Positions 1 to 8,920 of a stretch of DNA of 64,000 nt are shown here, one piece after another. This DNA comes from Clostridium sp. (lineage in GTDB: Bacteria; Bacillota; Clostridia; Lachnospirales; Lachnospiraceae), in NCBI GenBank assembly GCA_023664385.1, contig JAMPFU010000001.1, positions 86,054-150,053 of the forward strand. Reading direction: 5' to 3'. Position 1 is the stretch's first letter, and every line of letters begins with the position of its first letter. Made by a program: the position numbers and the translations under genes. A model generated the notes under the pieces. That model did no database searches and had not been told where the DNA came from. It saw only the letters and a program-made list of their open reading frames with translations.

Positions 1-229
1 CTAATCTCGGCTTAATGTCTTTATCAATTGTCGCTTCAATGTTTGCTAATCTCGGTAATACATCGTTTTCTAATGTAAATTCAACCTTATCAAGCCTATA
101 TTCAACCTTGTCAAGTCTCTGCTCTACCTTGTCAAGCCTCGCGTCTATCCTATCCAATCGTTCATATACGGGCTCTAATTTTATATCCATCAAATTGGAT
201 ATTGCGAATAACAATTCGTTGTCTGACAT
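1..229 (-). CDS. Small coiled-coil protein, C-terminus cut by the window edge
   Basis: Reading the minus strand from an ATG at 229, a strong AGGAGG-type ribosome binding site lies just upstream (about 237-244). The visible 76 residues start MSDNELLFAISNLMDIK. They continue into tandem seven-residue units of the form RLDKVEQ, RLDKVEY, RLDKVEF, which give a charged amphipathic helix typical of a coiled coil. The frame stays open through base 1, so the protein is partial. Short proteins of this kind are common in Firmicutes, sometimes near mobile or phage genes, but nothing here fixes a function. The plus-strand frame over the same bases is only the Ser/Leu-rich mirror of this repeat. Confidence 0.75.
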   Translation of the reverse strand, partial: MSDNELLFAISNLMDIKLEPVYERLDRIDARLDKVEQRLDKVEYRLDKVEFTLENDVLPRLANIEATIDKDIKPRL

Positions 230-453
230 GTGTTTTACCTCCTTTCCCCTATACTAAGACCAGCTGCGTTACTTCACAGCTTCACCACAAGAATAACTCA
301 TGGCTAAAATCCTCCGTAAAATATATACTACCACATCAGCCGCAAAATGTATATAGTAAATTAATTTTTTTATACTCCTGAGCTGTCGCGCCAAGGATTC
401 AAGACACATAGTTGTTTACCCATGACAAGTCTCATTTTCTTTAAACGGAGAAA

Positions 454-511
454 ATAAAAGAAGCTGTACACTAAGAAAAAATTATATTCTTGATGCAGCA
501 GCCTCTTTTAT
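454..511. terminator. Possible hairpin terminator
   Basis: ATAAAAGAAGCTG at 454-466 pairs with CAGCCTCTTTTAT at 499-511 with one mismatch. It lies just downstream of the minus-strand gene ending at 532 and upstream of the gene starting at 229. The T-tract is weak on the minus strand and better on the plus strand. Confidence 0.35.
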
Positions 512-531
512 ATTTTGTTTATAGAAACTTT

Positions 532-951
532 TTACTTAAAACAGTCTTCAAAGGATTCATCAAGCAACAGCGTGCCCTGTGCCTTTTTATGTAAGTCACG
601 GAGCTTAACTAAGTCAATCTCCAATGGGTTCTTTTTAATGCGCCAGCCATTCTCCAAATCATTATCCATTAAATATTGAACTGTAACTATGGTACCATCC
701 TCATAGTACAAGGAAGCATCATAATAATGCATACTCTCTTTTCTGCTAAAATCAATATGCTGAACAAAATAACCTGCTTTACATAATGCTATGGCCGTCG
801 TAAGGTCAAACACTTCACCAAGTAAACGTTGCAGTTTGTCAACATGCGCAAGACTTACCTGAATTGTATCCTCAAGCTTTTGCTGATCATTTTGGATATC
901 AATACGTATTTCCTGTAATTTTTTTACTAAATCAATAACTTCTGTATCCAT
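532..951 (-). CDS. Hypothetical protein, 139 aa
   Basis: Unrecognised soluble protein. The first 50 residues are helical and charged (LVKKLQEIRIDIQND, then a second helix around HVDKLQRLL). The middle and C-terminal parts are mixed and rich in aromatic and acidic residues (YFVQHIDFSRKE, YYEDGTIVTVQYL). There is no signal peptide or membrane segment. An AAAGGAG site sits just before the ATG at 951. It stands alone between two hairpins (454-511 and 986-1032), so it is probably monocistronic. No domain could be assigned by eye. Confidence 0.7.
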   Translation of the reverse strand: MDTEVIDLVKKLQEIRIDIQNDQQKLEDTIQVSLAHVDKLQRLLGEVFDLTTAIALCKAGYFVQHIDFSRKESMHYYDASLYYEDGTIVTVQYLMDNDLENGWRIKKNPLEIDLVKLRDLHKKAQGTLLLDESFEDCFK

Positions 952-985
952 ATTCTACAATCTCCTTTACTTTAAATTAATAATT

Positions 986-1032
986 CACAAAAAGCAAGGC
1001 CTCTCAAGCTGAAATACAGCTTGAGAAACCTT
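986..1032 (-). terminator. Rho-independent terminator of the GGGtGRT operon
   Basis: On the minus strand the stem AAGGTTTCTCAAGCTG (1032-1017) pairs with CAGCTTGAGAGGCCTT (1011-996). The loop is five bases, followed by GCTTTTTGTG. It lies 64 bases after the stop of the gene ending at 1096. Confidence 0.75.
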
Positions 1033-1095
1033 ATTTTTATTATATTATCCATTCGTAGTGAAAATTTCCTCTACGCATCAAACTAGTACCACTTA

Positions 1096-2106
1096 TTAGA
1101 ACTTACCTTCCTTTGCTGCTTCCTCTATAGAAACTGCAACTGCAACAGTCATACCAACCATAGGGTTGTTACCTGCTCCGATAAGACCCATCATTTCTAC
1201 GTGTGCCGGAACGGATGAAGAACCTGCGAACTGTGCATCGGAATGCATACGTCCAAGGGTATCTGTCATACCGTATGAAGCAGGACCTGCTGCCATGTTA
1301 TCAGGGTGAAGTGTACGTCCCGTACCGCCACCTGATGCAACTGAAAAATATTTCTTACCCTGCTCAATACACTCTTTCTTATATGTACCTGCAACCGGAT
1401 GCTGGAAACGTGTAGGGTTCGTAGAGTTACCTGTAATAGAAACGTCAACGCCCTCCTTGTGCATAATTGCAACGCCTTCAGGTACTGAATTTGCACCGTA
1501 GCAGTTTACCTTTGCACGAAGTCCCTCTGAATAAGATTTTCTGAATACTTCCTTAACCTCGTTTGTGTATGGGTCATACTCAGTCTCAACAAATGTAAAG
1601 CCGTTTATTCTTGCAATAATCTGTGCAGCATCCTTTCCAAGACCGTTAAGAATAACCCTGAGCGGCTCCTTACGAACCTTGTTTGCCTTCTCAGCGATAC
1701 CAATAGCACCCTCTGCCGCTGCAAATGACTCATGACCTGCAAGGAAAGCAAAGCACTTGGTTTCTTCCTCAAGAAGCATTTTTCCAAGGTTACCATGTCC
1801 AAGACCAACCTTACGTGTATCAGCAACAGAACCTGGAATACAGAACGCCTGAAGTCCCTCTCCGATAGCTGCTGCTGCATCTGCTGCTCTCTTACAGCCC
1901 TTCTTGATAGCAATTGCTGCACCTACCGTATATGCCCAACATGCATTTTCAAAGCAGATTGGCTGGATACCCTTAATTTGGTTGTACACATCTAAGCCGG
2001 CATCCTTGGTAATTTTCTCTGCCTCTTCAATAGAAGCGATACCGTAGCTATTTAAAACGCCGTTGATTTTATCAATTCTTCTCTCATATGATTCAAATAA
2101 AGCCAT
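1096..2106 (-). CDS. GGGtGRT protein
   Basis: 336 residues. The family is named for the motif GGGTGRT, visible here as SVASGGGTGRTLHPDN in the C-terminal third. Other Gly- and His-rich stretches are GHGNLGK, LAGHESFAAAEG and SITGNSTNPTRFQHP, which suggest a cofactor- or metal-binding fold. No signal peptide or membrane helix is present. It is separated by 18 bases from the upstream NifU-like scaffold gene (2125-2832), and the two almost certainly form one transcript ended by the hairpin at 986-1032. The biochemical role of the family is not established as far as I know. The constant pairing with a scaffold protein points to Fe-S cluster metabolism, which is inference. The ATG at 2106 follows a good AGAAGGAGG site. 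Confidence 0.9.
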   Translation of the reverse strand: MALFESYERRIDKINGVLNSYGIASIEEAEKITKDAGLDVYNQIKGIQPICFENACWAYTVGAAIAIKKGCKRAADAAAAIGEGLQAFCIPGSVADTRKVGLGHGNLGKMLLEEETKCFAFLAGHESFAAAEGAIGIAEKANKVRKEPLRVILNGLGKDAAQIIARINGFTFVETEYDPYTNEVKEVFRKSYSEGLRAKVNCYGANSVPEGVAIMHKEGVDVSITGNSTNPTRFQHPVAGTYKKECIEQGKKYFSVASGGGTGRTLHPDNMAAGPASYGMTDTLGRMHSDAQFAGSSSVPAHVEMMGLIGAGNNPMVGMTVAVAVSIEEAAKEGKF

Positions 2107-2124
2107 TTTCGTTACCTCCTTCTA

Positions 2125-2832
2125 TTATTTAGTAATCTCTTTGTCAGTTCTAGGGTCAATAATCTTAACTGCATCAGCAACACGACCATACTGTCCTACA
2201 GACTTCTCATATGCCGTATTCGGGTCATCACCCTTCTTGATGAAGTCAGTCATCTTTCCAAGATTGACAAACTGATAACCAATAATAAGATCCTCAGCAT
2301 CAAGTGCTATTCCTGTTACATAGCCCTCTGCCATTTCAAGGTAACGCGGTCCCTTCTTAAGGGTACCATACATAGTACCAACCTGTGAACGAAGACCCTT
2401 TCCAAGATCCTCAAGACCTGCTCCAACAGGAAGACCGTCCTCTGAGAAAGCACTCTGAGTACGTCCATAAACAATCTGAAGGAACAACTCTCTCATTGCC
2501 GTATTGATTGCATCACATACCAAGTCAGTATTCAACGCTTCCATAACTGTAAGTCCCGGGAGAATTTCCGCTGACATAGCCGCTGAATGGGTCATGCCTG
2601 AACATCCTATAGTCTCAACCAATGCCTCCTGTATAATACCTTCCTTAACATTTAAAGTAAGCTTGCAGGCACCCTGCTGTGGAGCACACCAGCCAATACC
2701 GTGTGTAAGACCTGAAATGTCTTTAACCTCTTTTGCCTGAACCCACTTTGCTTCTTCCGGAATTGGGGCACAGCCATGATGTACGCCCTGTGCAACCGGA
2801 CACATGTTTTCAACTTCCTGTGAATAAATCAT
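2125..2832 (-). CDS. NifU/IscU-like iron-sulfur cluster assembly scaffold protein
   Basis: 235 residues. Near residues 45-85 the protein shows WCAPQQGACKLTL and VETIGCSGMTHSAA. The latter is the CSG(M)-type Cys motif of IscU/NifU N-terminal-like proteins that hold a nascent Fe-S cluster. Additional N-terminal cysteines (MCPVAQG, GCAPIPEEAK) are present. It is the first gene of a two-gene operon with the GGGtGRT protein. It is longer than a typical IscU (about 130 residues), with a C-terminal extension ending in IDPRTDKEITK. The ATG at 2832 follows GAAAGGAG. The 375 bases upstream hold a leader inverted repeat, a dispersed repeat and the yajC terminator. The scaffold role is inferred from family resemblance. 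Confidence 0.8.
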   Translation of the reverse strand: MIYSQEVENMCPVAQGVHHGCAPIPEEAKWVQAKEVKDISGLTHGIGWCAPQQGACKLTLNVKEGIIQEALVETIGCSGMTHSAAMSAEILPGLTVMEALNTDLVCDAINTAMRELFLQIVYGRTQSAFSEDGLPVGAGLEDLGKGLRSQVGTMYGTLKKGPRYLEMAEGYVTGIALDAEDLIIGYQFVNLGKMTDFIKKGDDPNTAYEKSVGQYGRVADAVKIIDPRTDKEITK

Positions 2833-2858
2833 TTTGAGACTCCTTTCAATTTATAGAA

Positions 2859-2926
2859 TTTTCTTAATTGACGTTTTTCTAAAAATAAAACAGCTTCATT
2901 ACCGTCATTCAAATTAATTAAGAAAA
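2859..2926 (-). promoter_or_regulatory. Inverted repeat in the leader of the scaffold/GGGtGRT operon
   Basis: TTTTCTTAATTGACG (2859-2873) is complementary to the outer parts of CGTC...AATTAAGAAAA (2903-2926), with a nine-base bulge. The hairpin would form in the 5' untranslated RNA some 30-90 bases before the start codon at 2832. It could be an attenuator or only an AT-rich chance fold. No known riboswitch consensus was recognised. Confidence 0.3.
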
Positions 2927-3020
2927 ACATCACTGCATCTATTTTCTCACAAAGTGAATAATTAGTCTACTATTTTTTGACATTTTTGAACCAAATTTTT
3001 GTATCAAATTTTGAAGGAAC

Positions 3021-3117
3021 AAGGTGCCTTCGTCACTCTTTATGCTACCATAACTTTAATGGCACTTTGGACGAATCCTAGCAGGATTTTTAATCCTGCC
3101 TTATAAGGAAGTTCGGA
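3021..3117. repeat. Dispersed intergenic repeat, copy 1 (pseudoknot-capable)
   Basis: About 58 bases from 3021 closely match a second copy at 48308 in the same orientation. Both copies contain the box (A)AGTGCC or AGGTGCC, then TTCGTC, a spacer of about 26 bases, GGCACTTT, and GGACGAATCC. The first and third boxes pair, and TTCGTC can pair with GACGAA downstream, a pseudoknot order. This copy carries an extra 18 bases forming GCAGGATT/AATCCTGC. Both copies lie just beyond a terminator and upstream of the next minus-strand gene. The rest of the 2833-3207 gap holds the leader hairpin and the yajC terminator. Confidence 0.6.
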
Positions 3118-3131
3118 GAAATTACCTATAT

Positions 3132-3167
3132 AAAAAGGAGCTGCGTACCAGACGGCACATCAGCCCC
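3132..3167 (-). terminator. Terminator of the tgt-yajC operon
   Basis: On the minus strand a GC-rich stem starts GGGGCTGATGTGCC, has loop GTCT, and closes with GGTACGCAGCTCC, followed directly by TTTTTATAT. The stem is about 13 base pairs with one bulged A. It lies about 40 bases after the yajC stop. Confidence 0.8.
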
Positions 3168-3207
3168 ATTTTCTTAAAATGCTTTTAAACTATAATTGTA
3201 TGAAAGC

Positions 3208-3615
3208 CTACTTTTTTTCCTTCGCAGGCTTCTTCGCTTCCTTTGTGTCTTCTTCCTTTGCCTTCTTATCATCAACCACATCATCCTTAATCTCTGCCGA
3301 GCCTGCCTTTTCAACCTCAGCTATGGCATTTTTATGCATAGGAATACGACAATTTTTGTTATTACCAAACTCAACAATAACAGTTGTATCATCAACAATG
3401 TCGAGCAATGTACCATAAAATCCGCCGGTTGTCATGATATTGTCGCCAGGCTCCATAGCATTATGCAGATCCTCCATCGCCTTCTTCTGCTTTTTCTGTG
3501 GTCTTATAAGCATAAAATAAAATACAAGTATCCATATAATAATGACAAAAATAAAACCTACTGCACTTCCTGCCTGTCCTTCTGCTGTTGCTTCACTTGC
3601 TGCTTCTAATAACAT
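3208..3615 (-). CDS. yajC: Preprotein translocase subunit YajC
   Basis: 135 residues. A single hydrophobic segment (about residues 20-38, VGFIFVIIIWILVFYFMLI) is followed by RPQKKQKKA. The YajC domain continues with GDNIMTTGGFYGTLLDI and ends with a long charged tail rich in Lys, Glu and Asp (about residues 110-135) that most family members lack. YajC is an accessory membrane subunit of the SecDF-YajC complex that assists Sec-dependent export. It lies 13 bases after tgt, the usual tgt-yajC pairing. The ATG at 3615 has TAGGAGGAA upstream. Confidence 0.93.
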   Translation of the reverse strand: MLLEAASEATAEGQAGSAVGFIFVIIIWILVFYFMLIRPQKKQKKAMEDLHNAMEPGDNIMTTGGFYGTLLDIVDDTTVIVEFGNNKNCRIPMHKNAIAEVEKAGSAEIKDDVVDDKKAKEEDTKEAKKPAKEKK

Positions 3616-3628
3616 TTAAAAATTCCTC

Positions 3629-4756
3629 CTAATTATTCTTAAAGCCCTCCAATTTGCACCGCTTATACTCCAAAAAACGGTGTTCAAGAATTGCCTCCCT
3701 AATCTCTCTCAACATATTATTATAAAAATACAAATTATGCAATACACAAAATCTCATTCCGAGCATTTCTTTCGCCTTAAGCAGATGTCTTATATACGCT
3801 CTTGAATACCTTTTACATACCGGACACCCGCACCCTTCTTCTATCGGATGTTCGTCTGCCTCATATTTTGCGTTGAACAAATTAAGCTTTCCGTTATTTG
3901 TATAAACATGTCCATGCCTTCCGTTTCTTGTAGGGTACACGCAATCAAAAAAGTCAACGCCCCGCTCAACAGCTTCAAGAATATTCGCAGGCGTTCCAAC
4001 ACCCATAAGATAGGTGGGCTTTTCCTTTGGCAAATATGGAACTACAGCCTCAATGATTCTGTACATTTCATCATGGCTTTCACCCACAGCAAGGCCACCA
4101 ATGGCGTATCCGTCAAGATTAAGCTCTGCTATCTGTTTTGCATGCTCAATACGAATATCATCAAAAATCCCGCCCTGATTGATGCCAAACAACATTTGCT
4201 CCTTGTTAATTGTATCCTCCAAATTATTCAGCCGTTCCATCTCAGCCTTACATCTTACAAGCCATCTTGTAGTCCTGTCCACAGAAGGCATGATGTAGCT
4301 TCTGTCTGCTGTGGAAGGCGGACACTCATCAAATGCCATGGCAATTGTAGACGCAAGATTTGACTGTATCTGCATACTCTCCTCAGGTCCCATAAATATT
4401 TTTCTTCCATCTACATGCGAATTAAAATAAACGCCTTCCTCCTTAATTTTTCTAAGTCCTGCAAGGGAAAACACCTGAAAGCCTCCCGAATCCGTAAGTA
4501 TCGGCTTATTCCATGACATAAACTTATGTAAACCGCCCAACTGTTTTATAAGCTTATCACCAGGTCTTACATGAAGGTGATATGTGTTGGAAAGCTCAAC
4601 CTCCGTACCAATATTTTCCAAATCCTCTGTAGACACAGCACCCTTTATGGCAGCAACCGTCCCCACATTCATAAAAACAGGGGTTTCAATCACTCCGTGA
4701 GGTGTTTTAAGCTGCCCTCTTTTTGCATTTCCGTCTGTTGTTATAAGCTTATACAT
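3629..4756 (-). CDS. tgt: Queuine tRNA-ribosyltransferase
   Basis: 375 residues, normal length. The enzyme exchanges guanine 34 of tRNAs reading NAU/NAC codons for the queuosine precursor preQ1. The substrate-binding motif TDSGGFQVFSL (about residues 88-98) contains the conserved catalytic-site Asp. The nucleophile region is FFDCVYPTRNGRHG (about residue 270). Zinc ligands are visible in CGCPVCKRYSRAYIRHL with a later His in CVLHNLYFY. It precedes yajC in one operon. The queH gene at 58117-58701 supplies a later step of the same pathway. The start at 4756 has GGAG upstream. Confidence 0.96.
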   Translation of the reverse strand: MYKLITTDGNAKRGQLKTPHGVIETPVFMNVGTVAAIKGAVSTEDLENIGTEVELSNTYHLHVRPGDKLIKQLGGLHKFMSWNKPILTDSGGFQVFSLAGLRKIKEEGVYFNSHVDGRKIFMGPEESMQIQSNLASTIAMAFDECPPSTADRSYIMPSVDRTTRWLVRCKAEMERLNNLEDTINKEQMLFGINQGGIFDDIRIEHAKQIAELNLDGYAIGGLAVGESHDEMYRIIEAVVPYLPKEKPTYLMGVGTPANILEAVERGVDFFDCVYPTRNGRHGHVYTNNGKLNLFNAKYEADEHPIEEGCGCPVCKRYSRAYIRHLLKAKEMLGMRFCVLHNLYFYNNMLREIREAILEHRFLEYKRCKLEGFKNN

Positions 4757-4890
4757 TTCTATTTACTCCATAATATCTTTTAAATTTCTTGCAAACATCC
4801 ATATAGTATGATAAATAATAAATAAGACACCATACTGACAAACTGAAAGCTTCAATCTGTTTTCTATCATAAATTATAAAGGATGCCGTT

Positions 4891-5163
4891 ATGTTTCGTA
4901 TTTGGGGAAAGATAATGAAAGAAAATAAAGTAATGCGTGACTATACCGTATGCATAGACAACCAAAGCATGACAAGAACACAAAAGGTCTATCATGCCTT
5001 GGATGAAATCTGCGTAAAATTCGACCTGCCGAAACCCTTATGGCTCAAGAAAAATCAGCAGGATTTCATAAGAACCGCACGCACAAGATTTAATCAGGAT
5101 AACTTTATTGAGCAAATTAACTTTGATTATCTTGATTTTCAAATCATTGAGGAGGATGATTAA
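4891..5163 (+). CDS. Small conserved-looking hypothetical protein, 90 aa (or 82 aa)
   Basis: A short, highly charged protein with motifs [22 protein letters not shown] and [17 protein letters not shown]; the last residues are very acidic (IIEEDD). There is no membrane segment. Two starts are possible: ATG 4891 after AAGGATG, or ATG 4915 ([10 protein letters not shown]) after GGGGAAAG. The second gives a more typical N-terminus. It converges with the chemoreceptor gene and the two stop codons overlap within 4 bases. Function unknown. The codon pattern and composition are protein-like. Confidence 0.6.
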   Translation: MFRIWGKIMKENKVMRDYTVCIDNQSMTRTQKVYHALDEICVKFDLPKPLWLKKNQQDFIRTARTRFNQDNFIEQINFDYLDFQIIEEDD

Positions 5164-6971
5164 ATGTCGTATTCATCTGTGTATTCTTCCCCAATGTATT
5201 CATCTTCTTCAGAAGCATTTTCATCCGGATATTCTCCATTCAAATCTTCTGAATATCCTTCATCAGAAGCATACGCCTCACTTTGATATTCCTCATCATA
5301 AGCATCTTCTTCACTGTCAGCAGCTTCCTCCGAATATTCCTCATTCCAAGAATCATCAGATGCTTCTTCCATATCAGCATCCCCTGCTGCCGCAAGCTCA
5401 TCCCCAGCTTCTATCACTTCCTCCTCAGCAGCATCATAATTATCTTCAGCAGCTTCCTCATCTTCCGACTCCTCTGTTATTTCAGTGGCAGCCTCCTCCG
5501 CCATGTCCTTCATTTTCTCATCATCACTATTTTTAAGGCTTCCGATTATATCTGCAATCTGATTTAATTCGGCAATAACAAGGTTAAGCTCATAAAGATT
5601 CTTCTGACAAAGCTCAACTGACTGCCTTGCATTTGACTCTATTTTCTGGCTTGCCTGCTGCTGGCTTGCAACACCATCTATAATGGAATTATTTGACGCA
5701 TCAAGATTGTTGCTTATACTGTCAAGCTGCTCCATCTCCATGTGAAGCTGGTCAACGGCTCCTGCGATTACCTGAAATGAATTGTCAGCCGCGTCGATGC
5801 ATTTTGCCTGTTCAGCCACAGAATGTACACTTTGCTCTATAAGGTCAGATGTATGCTTTGCCAGCTCGGTAACACCCTTTAACAGCGACGTAATATTGTC
5901 GATTGAGCTTCTTGTATCATCTGCCAGTTTTCTTATTTCATCTGCAACCACGGCAAAGCCTCTGCCCGCATCGCCTGCCCTTGCAGCCTCTATTGACGCA
6001 TTTAAAGCAAGCAGGTTTGTCTGACTTGATATCTGATATATAATCTGCGTGATTTCCTCTGCCGAAGCAACCTTTTCACAAAGCTCAGCAGACACTCTTG
6101 TAACATTGTCATTTGCAACATTGATATCCTCTGATTTATCCTTCAAATCCTCAATCACCTTAAGACCTGACTGTACGGATTTTATCGCCTTGTTTGTAGA
6201 CTCCACGGTACTGTCCTTAACATCAATCAGTGTATCTATAACATCCTGTATCTGCTGCGTCATGTCAGATGTATTCTCCATCTCTGAAACCATGTCAGAA
6301 ACCTCTGCGGATATGGCATCAACAGAACCGGTAACCTCTGTTGTTGCATTTTGAAAATTATCAAGCTTGTTTTGAAGAAGCTGAATATGGGTATTTCCAT
6401 TGTCGACAACCTTTACCATATTCTCGGTAATCTCCTCCTGATAGGCAACATGGTACTCTATCTCCTGCTTGTCAGTCTGCTGCTCACGAAGCACTATCTC
6501 ACATGCATATATGATTCCCACAGTAAAAACAATGGCAAAAACAAAAAGCTCTACCCACGAAAGCGACGGAATAAACCCGTTGCGTGCAATCTGAATGATT
6601 GTCTCAATAAGCAGTCCGATTACCGATATTCCACAGGTTGCCTTAATGTGTGACGTATCCATGTAAATGATGCACATTCCCATAGCCACATATATCGGTA
6701 TGGCATCTATAAGACTGGAGGACGTAAGAAAGCTTATAATTACCAAGCCTGCATACAGCGATATGGTTGTGTACTTAATCATATCACTTCTGTCATTTAT
6801 AATATTTAACGCTATATTTCCTGCTAAAAACAAAGCAAACAATACAATCAGTAATGCAAGATTTTTCTGATTTTTATTATTCAGTATTAGTATTAAAATT
6901 TTAGCTGCCGCAAAAGCAGCCATTATTTTCACAGCCAGCGAGTTCTTTTTTGCAAGTCTCATTCCATTCAT
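5160..6971 (-). CDS. Methyl-accepting chemotaxis protein with acidic C-terminal tail
   Basis: 603 residues. The N-terminal 170 residues contain about six hydrophobic segments (for example [51 protein letters not shown]) with no large extracellular ligand domain. A long coiled signalling region follows. Its hairpin tip near residues 325-345 matches the MCP signature ([18 protein letters not shown] and [15 protein letters not shown]), which contacts CheA and CheW. After about residue 485 comes an unusual tail of more than 100 residues dominated by Glu, Asp, Tyr and Ser. No che genes lie nearby, so the receptor is orphaned. What it senses cannot be told from the sequence. Start ATG 6971 follows TGAGGT. 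Confidence 0.9.
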   Translation of the reverse strand: MNGMRLAKKNSLAVKIMAAFAAAKILILILNNKNQKNLALLIVLFALFLAGNIALNIINDRSDMIKYTTISLYAGLVIISFLTSSSLIDAIPIYVAMGMCIIYMDTSHIKATCGISVIGLLIETIIQIARNGFIPSLSWVELFVFAIVFTVGIIYACEIVLREQQTDKQEIEYHVAYQEEITENMVKVVDNGNTHIQLLQNKLDNFQNATTEVTGSVDAISAEVSDMVSEMENTSDMTQQIQDVIDTLIDVKDSTVESTNKAIKSVQSGLKVIEDLKDKSEDINVANDNVTRVSAELCEKVASAEEITQIIYQISSQTNLLALNASIEAARAGDAGRGFAVVADEIRKLADDTRSSIDNITSLLKGVTELAKHTSDLIEQSVHSVAEQAKCIDAADNSFQVIAGAVDQLHMEMEQLDSISNNLDASNNSIIDGVASQQQASQKIESNARQSVELCQKNLYELNLVIAELNQIADIIGSLKNSDDEKMKDMAEEAATEITEESEDEEAAEDNYDAAEEEVIEAGDELAAAGDADMEEASDDSWNEEYSEEAADSEEDAYDEEYQSEAYASDEGYSEDLNGEYPDENASEEDEYIGEEYTDEYDI

Positions 6972-7166
6972 TCACATTACCTCATTACTTTTCTTAGTTG
7001 CAAATTTATTTCTACATCAAAAAGTATAACATATTGTGTTGGTTAAAGTCTATAACATAGTTGCCATATTAATAAGTTTTTCATTATGTAAATTACACCT
7101 TTTTCTTGTACTTTTTTACTAAAGATGGTATCTTATGTTATAAATTACAGTTTAAAAGGGTGAATT

Positions 7167-7802
7167 ATGTTTCATATAGAAGAAATAACAAAATCATATG
7201 GAAAAAAGCTTGTGCTTGACAATATTTCCCTGTCAATTGCAGAAAATGAGGCAGTCGGTATTTTAGGTGTAAATGGTTCTGGAAAATCCACGCTGCTTTC
7301 TTGTATTGCAAAAAAATATGCAGATGCAGACAGCATTAAAATCGGCTATATGCCTCAGGAAAATCCACTTTTTGACGAGCTTTCCGCCATAGACAATATA
7401 AAAATGTGGACAAAATTATCAAAGGCTGAAATAGCTGCAGCACTGAACACCCCTCCACTTTCCGACATGGGTATTTCAGATTTTGCGGGGATAACTGTTA
7501 AAAAAATGTCAGGCGGAATGAAGAAAAGAATAAGCCTTGCAATTGCGCTTATTAATAATCCTGACATTTTGCTGTTAGACGAGCCCTTTGCTTCCCTTGA
7601 CCTTCCTGCAAAGGAGGACATCCTTAAAATTATGAAGGCCTTTCTCGATGAAAATAAATCCATTATCGTTGCGTCACACGACAATACTGTTTTCGATTTT
7701 TGCAGCAAGGTTTATCTTTTGAAGGATGGAACGCTTATGGACGCTAATGCTCTGATAAGCAAGGGCATCAGCTATGTAGATATTTTAAGGGGTGGGATTT
7801 AA
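7167..7802 (+). CDS. ABC transporter ATP-binding protein
   Basis: 211 residues, compact. Walker A is GVNGSGKST (about residues 34-42), the Q-loop is YMPQENP, the signature is MSGGMKKR, Walker B is ILLLDEPFASLDLP and the H-loop is VASHD. It energises the two permeases that follow; the stop codon overlaps the next start by one base. The upstream 195 bases include TTGTAC, 17 bases, TATCTT (about 7109-7137) as a weak promoter candidate. The AAAAGGGTG site is close to the ATG. Substrate unknown; two-permease cassettes of this type are usually exporters of peptides, drugs or lipids. Confidence 0.92.
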   Translation: MFHIEEITKSYGKKLVLDNISLSIAENEAVGILGVNGSGKSTLLSCIAKKYADADSIKIGYMPQENPLFDELSAIDNIKMWTKLSKAEIAAALNTPPLSDMGISDFAGITVKKMSGGMKKRISLAIALINNPDILLLDEPFASLDLPAKEDILKIMKAFLDENKSIIVASHDNTVFDFCSKVYLLKDGTLMDANALISKGISYVDILRGGI

Positions 7803-8920
7803 TGTTTTTATTTCTTGCAAAAGCGAACCTAACGCGATTAACAAAATATTTGCCACACCTTATTATTTCTGTATTGATTCTTCTTGCAATATGCATGACC
7901 GCAGGAATGGTTATCGCTGAAAATATCTATAAGGATAATGAACGGCAGCCTGTTTCGGTGGCATATTACCTTCCCGACGATGAAGACTCAGATTACGCAA
8001 GGCTGGCAATCGGCATGCTTGAGAGTACAAACAGCATGCAGGAGGCAGTGAAGCTCACAAGAGTATATAAAATTGCGGACGGATATTCTATGCTTGAAAA
8101 TAACACTGCATTATATTTCCTCATTATCCCTAACGATTTTGTACATGGAATACTGTATGGGGCAAACACGCCTCTTGAAATTATAACCAATGACAGTGCC
8201 TCAGCTAATTCCTTTATCACAAATGAGCTTTTTCTCTCCTACGGAACATATCTCGGCATAGCACAGGCAGCAGTTTACAGTGTGCTCGATACCACAAGAG
8301 CGGCGGGTTATTCCGACAGTGAGGTTTCCGACATACAAAATGCCGTCAACATGACATTTCTTGACCGTTCGCTTAACAAGGCACAGTATATGGACAATAA
8401 ATCTGCAACCCATGAAGGCGGATATACCGTCAAGCAGCATTATCTTTCCTGTGCCGTTATGCTTGTACTTTTTTTTGCAGGCTTTGTTATGATGCCTTTT
8501 ATGAAAAACTATTCAAATGGAATGCTTATGCGTCTTGAGATTGCAAAAATACATAAATGCCACCTTCTGCTGCAAAACCTGATGTGTATGTTTATTGCCA
8601 CAATGATAGCCTATATTCCTTGTCATTTTATAATCGGCATACAGGAAAAAAATATTAATACAGCCGATATTGCTTACCTATTAATTGCAGCTTTCGGGGT
8701 ATCGCTTATCACTGCCATTATCGGTACATTTGGCACACAGGAATTTGCGTGCAATATGATGTTGTTTACAGTGACGCTTCTACTGGCATACATCGGCGGA
8801 GGCATTATTCCTGATGCACTGCTGCCAAAGGCAGTTTCCCATATTTCCGGTTATCTTCCCGGAAAATATATTATAAACGCTTTATCTCACAGCTTATTTG
8901 GAGGCGGCTATGACATTTAA
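7802..8920 (+). CDS. ABC-2 type transporter permease
   Basis: 372 residues. One N-terminal membrane helix (HLIISVLILLAICMTAGMVIA) is followed by a long extracytoplasmic domain (about residues 40-215) and then a block of five to six membrane helices (from AVMLVLFFAGFVMMPF to about residue 345). This is the ABC-2/YhgE-like exporter layout. It starts within the stop of the ATPase gene (ATG at 7802) and overlaps the next permease by 11 bases, so the three are translated together. The transported substrate is unknown. Confidence 0.85.
   Translation: MFLFLAKANLTRLTKYLPHLIISVLILLAICMTAGMVIAENIYKDNERQPVSVAYYLPDDEDSDYARLAIGMLESTNSMQEAVKLTRVYKIADGYSMLENNTALYFLIIPNDFVHGILYGANTPLEIITNDSASANSFITNELFLSYGTYLGIAQAAVYSVLDTTRAAGYSDSEVSDIQNAVNMTFLDRSLNKAQYMDNKSATHEGGYTVKQHYLSCAVMLVLFFAGFVMMPFMKNYSNGMLMRLEIAKIHKCHLLLQNLMCMFIATMIAYIPCHFIIGIQEKNINTADIAYLLIAAFGVSLITAIIGTFGTQEFACNMMLFTVTLLLAYIGGGIIPDALLPKAVSHISGYLPGKYIINALSHSLFGGGYDI

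Noticed and set aside
15-257. Plus-strand 80-codon frame rich in Ser and Leu
   Set aside because: It is the complement of the RLDKVEx heptads of the minus-strand gene that starts at 229 with a clear ribosome site.
8898-8909. TTG start for the second ABC permease
   Set aside because: GGAGG lies at 8900-8904 and is correctly spaced only for ATG 8910.
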